DNA of 64,000 nt. Origin: CAYVBE01 sp964572825. Lineage in GTDB: Bacteria; Planctomycetota; Brocadiia; SM23-32. Of this stretch, positions 63,788 to 64,000 are shown one piece after another; position 1 is the stretch's first letter; each line of letters begins with the position of its first letter. The stretch spans positions 14,507 through 78,506 of the forward strand of contig CAZNGS010000015.1 of assembly GCA_964572825.1 (NCBI GenBank), given 5' to 3'. The notes under the pieces are model-generated. The model made no database searches, was not told the DNA's origin, and was given only the letters and a program-made list of their open reading frames with translations. Both the position numbers and the translations under genes were made by a program.

Positions 63788-64000
63788 GCTGCCCTCCCCG
63801 AGATGGTCTTATGGGAGCCGCCATGATACCAGACGCCGTCCCCCGCGCAACGCGGCGCGCGGGCGGGGGGATGTGCCGGGTTGATGCTGGCGCGGCCCGC
63901 TGCATTCCCGTCGGGCCACACCGGTGAATCCCCTGATGGGCTAACCTCGACTTTCTACATTATGCTGCGCGGTTTTTGGCGCAGCGGTGCATCGCTGATG

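Noticed and set aside
1..64000. tRNA, rRNA, CRISPR arrays, transposases or integrases
   Set aside because: Looked for by eye on both strands: no T-loop/anticodon pattern in cloverleaf context, no regularly spaced repeats, no DDE or tyrosine-recombinase motifs. A covariance-model scan would be needed to exclude small RNAs.

Overview
This is a GC-rich, gene-dense bacterial window; codon third positions are overwhelmingly G or C. About 40 genes, intact or broken, can be supported. From 1,571 to about 61,430 every gene but one (an AraC-type regulator at 2,441-3,274) reads on the plus strand. The content suggests a heterotrophic bacterium of the Planctomycetota/PVC, Lentisphaerota, Hydrogenedentota or Armatimonadota type: many secreted parallel beta-helix proteins, PQQ-type beta-propellers with the WxxFRGPxGxG start, formylglycine sulfatases, enolase-superfamily sugar-acid enzymes, URO-D-family proteins, Tat-exported oxidoreductases and PhoD/SGNH esterases. 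This placement rests on gene content only; no rRNA or phylogenetic marker is present.

Layout. 1-2,431: end of an upstream gene, a DUF362/ferredoxin protein and nadC. 2,441-10,051: AraC regulator, aldo/keto reductase, two enolase-superfamily enzymes, a polysaccharide-deacetylase-like protein, a zinc ribbon and a URO-D-family protein, all apparently cytoplasmic. 10,090-15,891: exported Asp-box propeller and the first two FN3/beta-helix proteins. 15,902-27,804: U32-like TIM barrel, an enolase-superfamily gene broken by an in-frame TAG, a GH106-like and a GH36-like hydrolase, a PQQ propeller and two FAD oxidoreductases. 27,827-47,609: five more beta-helix paralogues (one frameshifted), a second aldo/keto reductase, a PhoD-like phosphatase and three SGNH-type proteins. 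47,649-55,745: three PQQ-propeller genes (one internally collapsed, one fused to a methyltransferase fold), another beta-helix paralogue and a collapsed beta-helix remnant. 55,742-60,105: two sulfatases and a PanB homologue. 60,157-62,224: a graveyard of truncated fragments (MDR dehydrogenase, phage terminase, UPF0282 metallo-hydrolase) around one intact Dph6-type ATPase. 62,297-63,787: a GH57-family protein on the minus strand.

The signature of the window is a family of eight paralogous exported proteins. Each carries an FN3-like module opening with [ED]PPTLxCxGFxW, a DUF1565/NosD-like parallel beta-helix, and a tail ending PNxNxDxxGxxPDxGxxExGxxxPxYGPR. My reading (inference) is a polysaccharide-processing supercluster. 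The exported beta-helix, SGNH, phosphatase and propeller proteins would bind or trim a decorated glycan. The sugars or sugar acids released would be handled inside the cell by glycosidases, enolase-superfamily dehydratases/racemases, aldo/keto reductases and FAD oxidoreductases. The AraC protein is the only local regulator candidate. No transporter, SusC/D pair, anaerobic sulfatase-maturating enzyme, tRNA, CRISPR array or transposase was seen.
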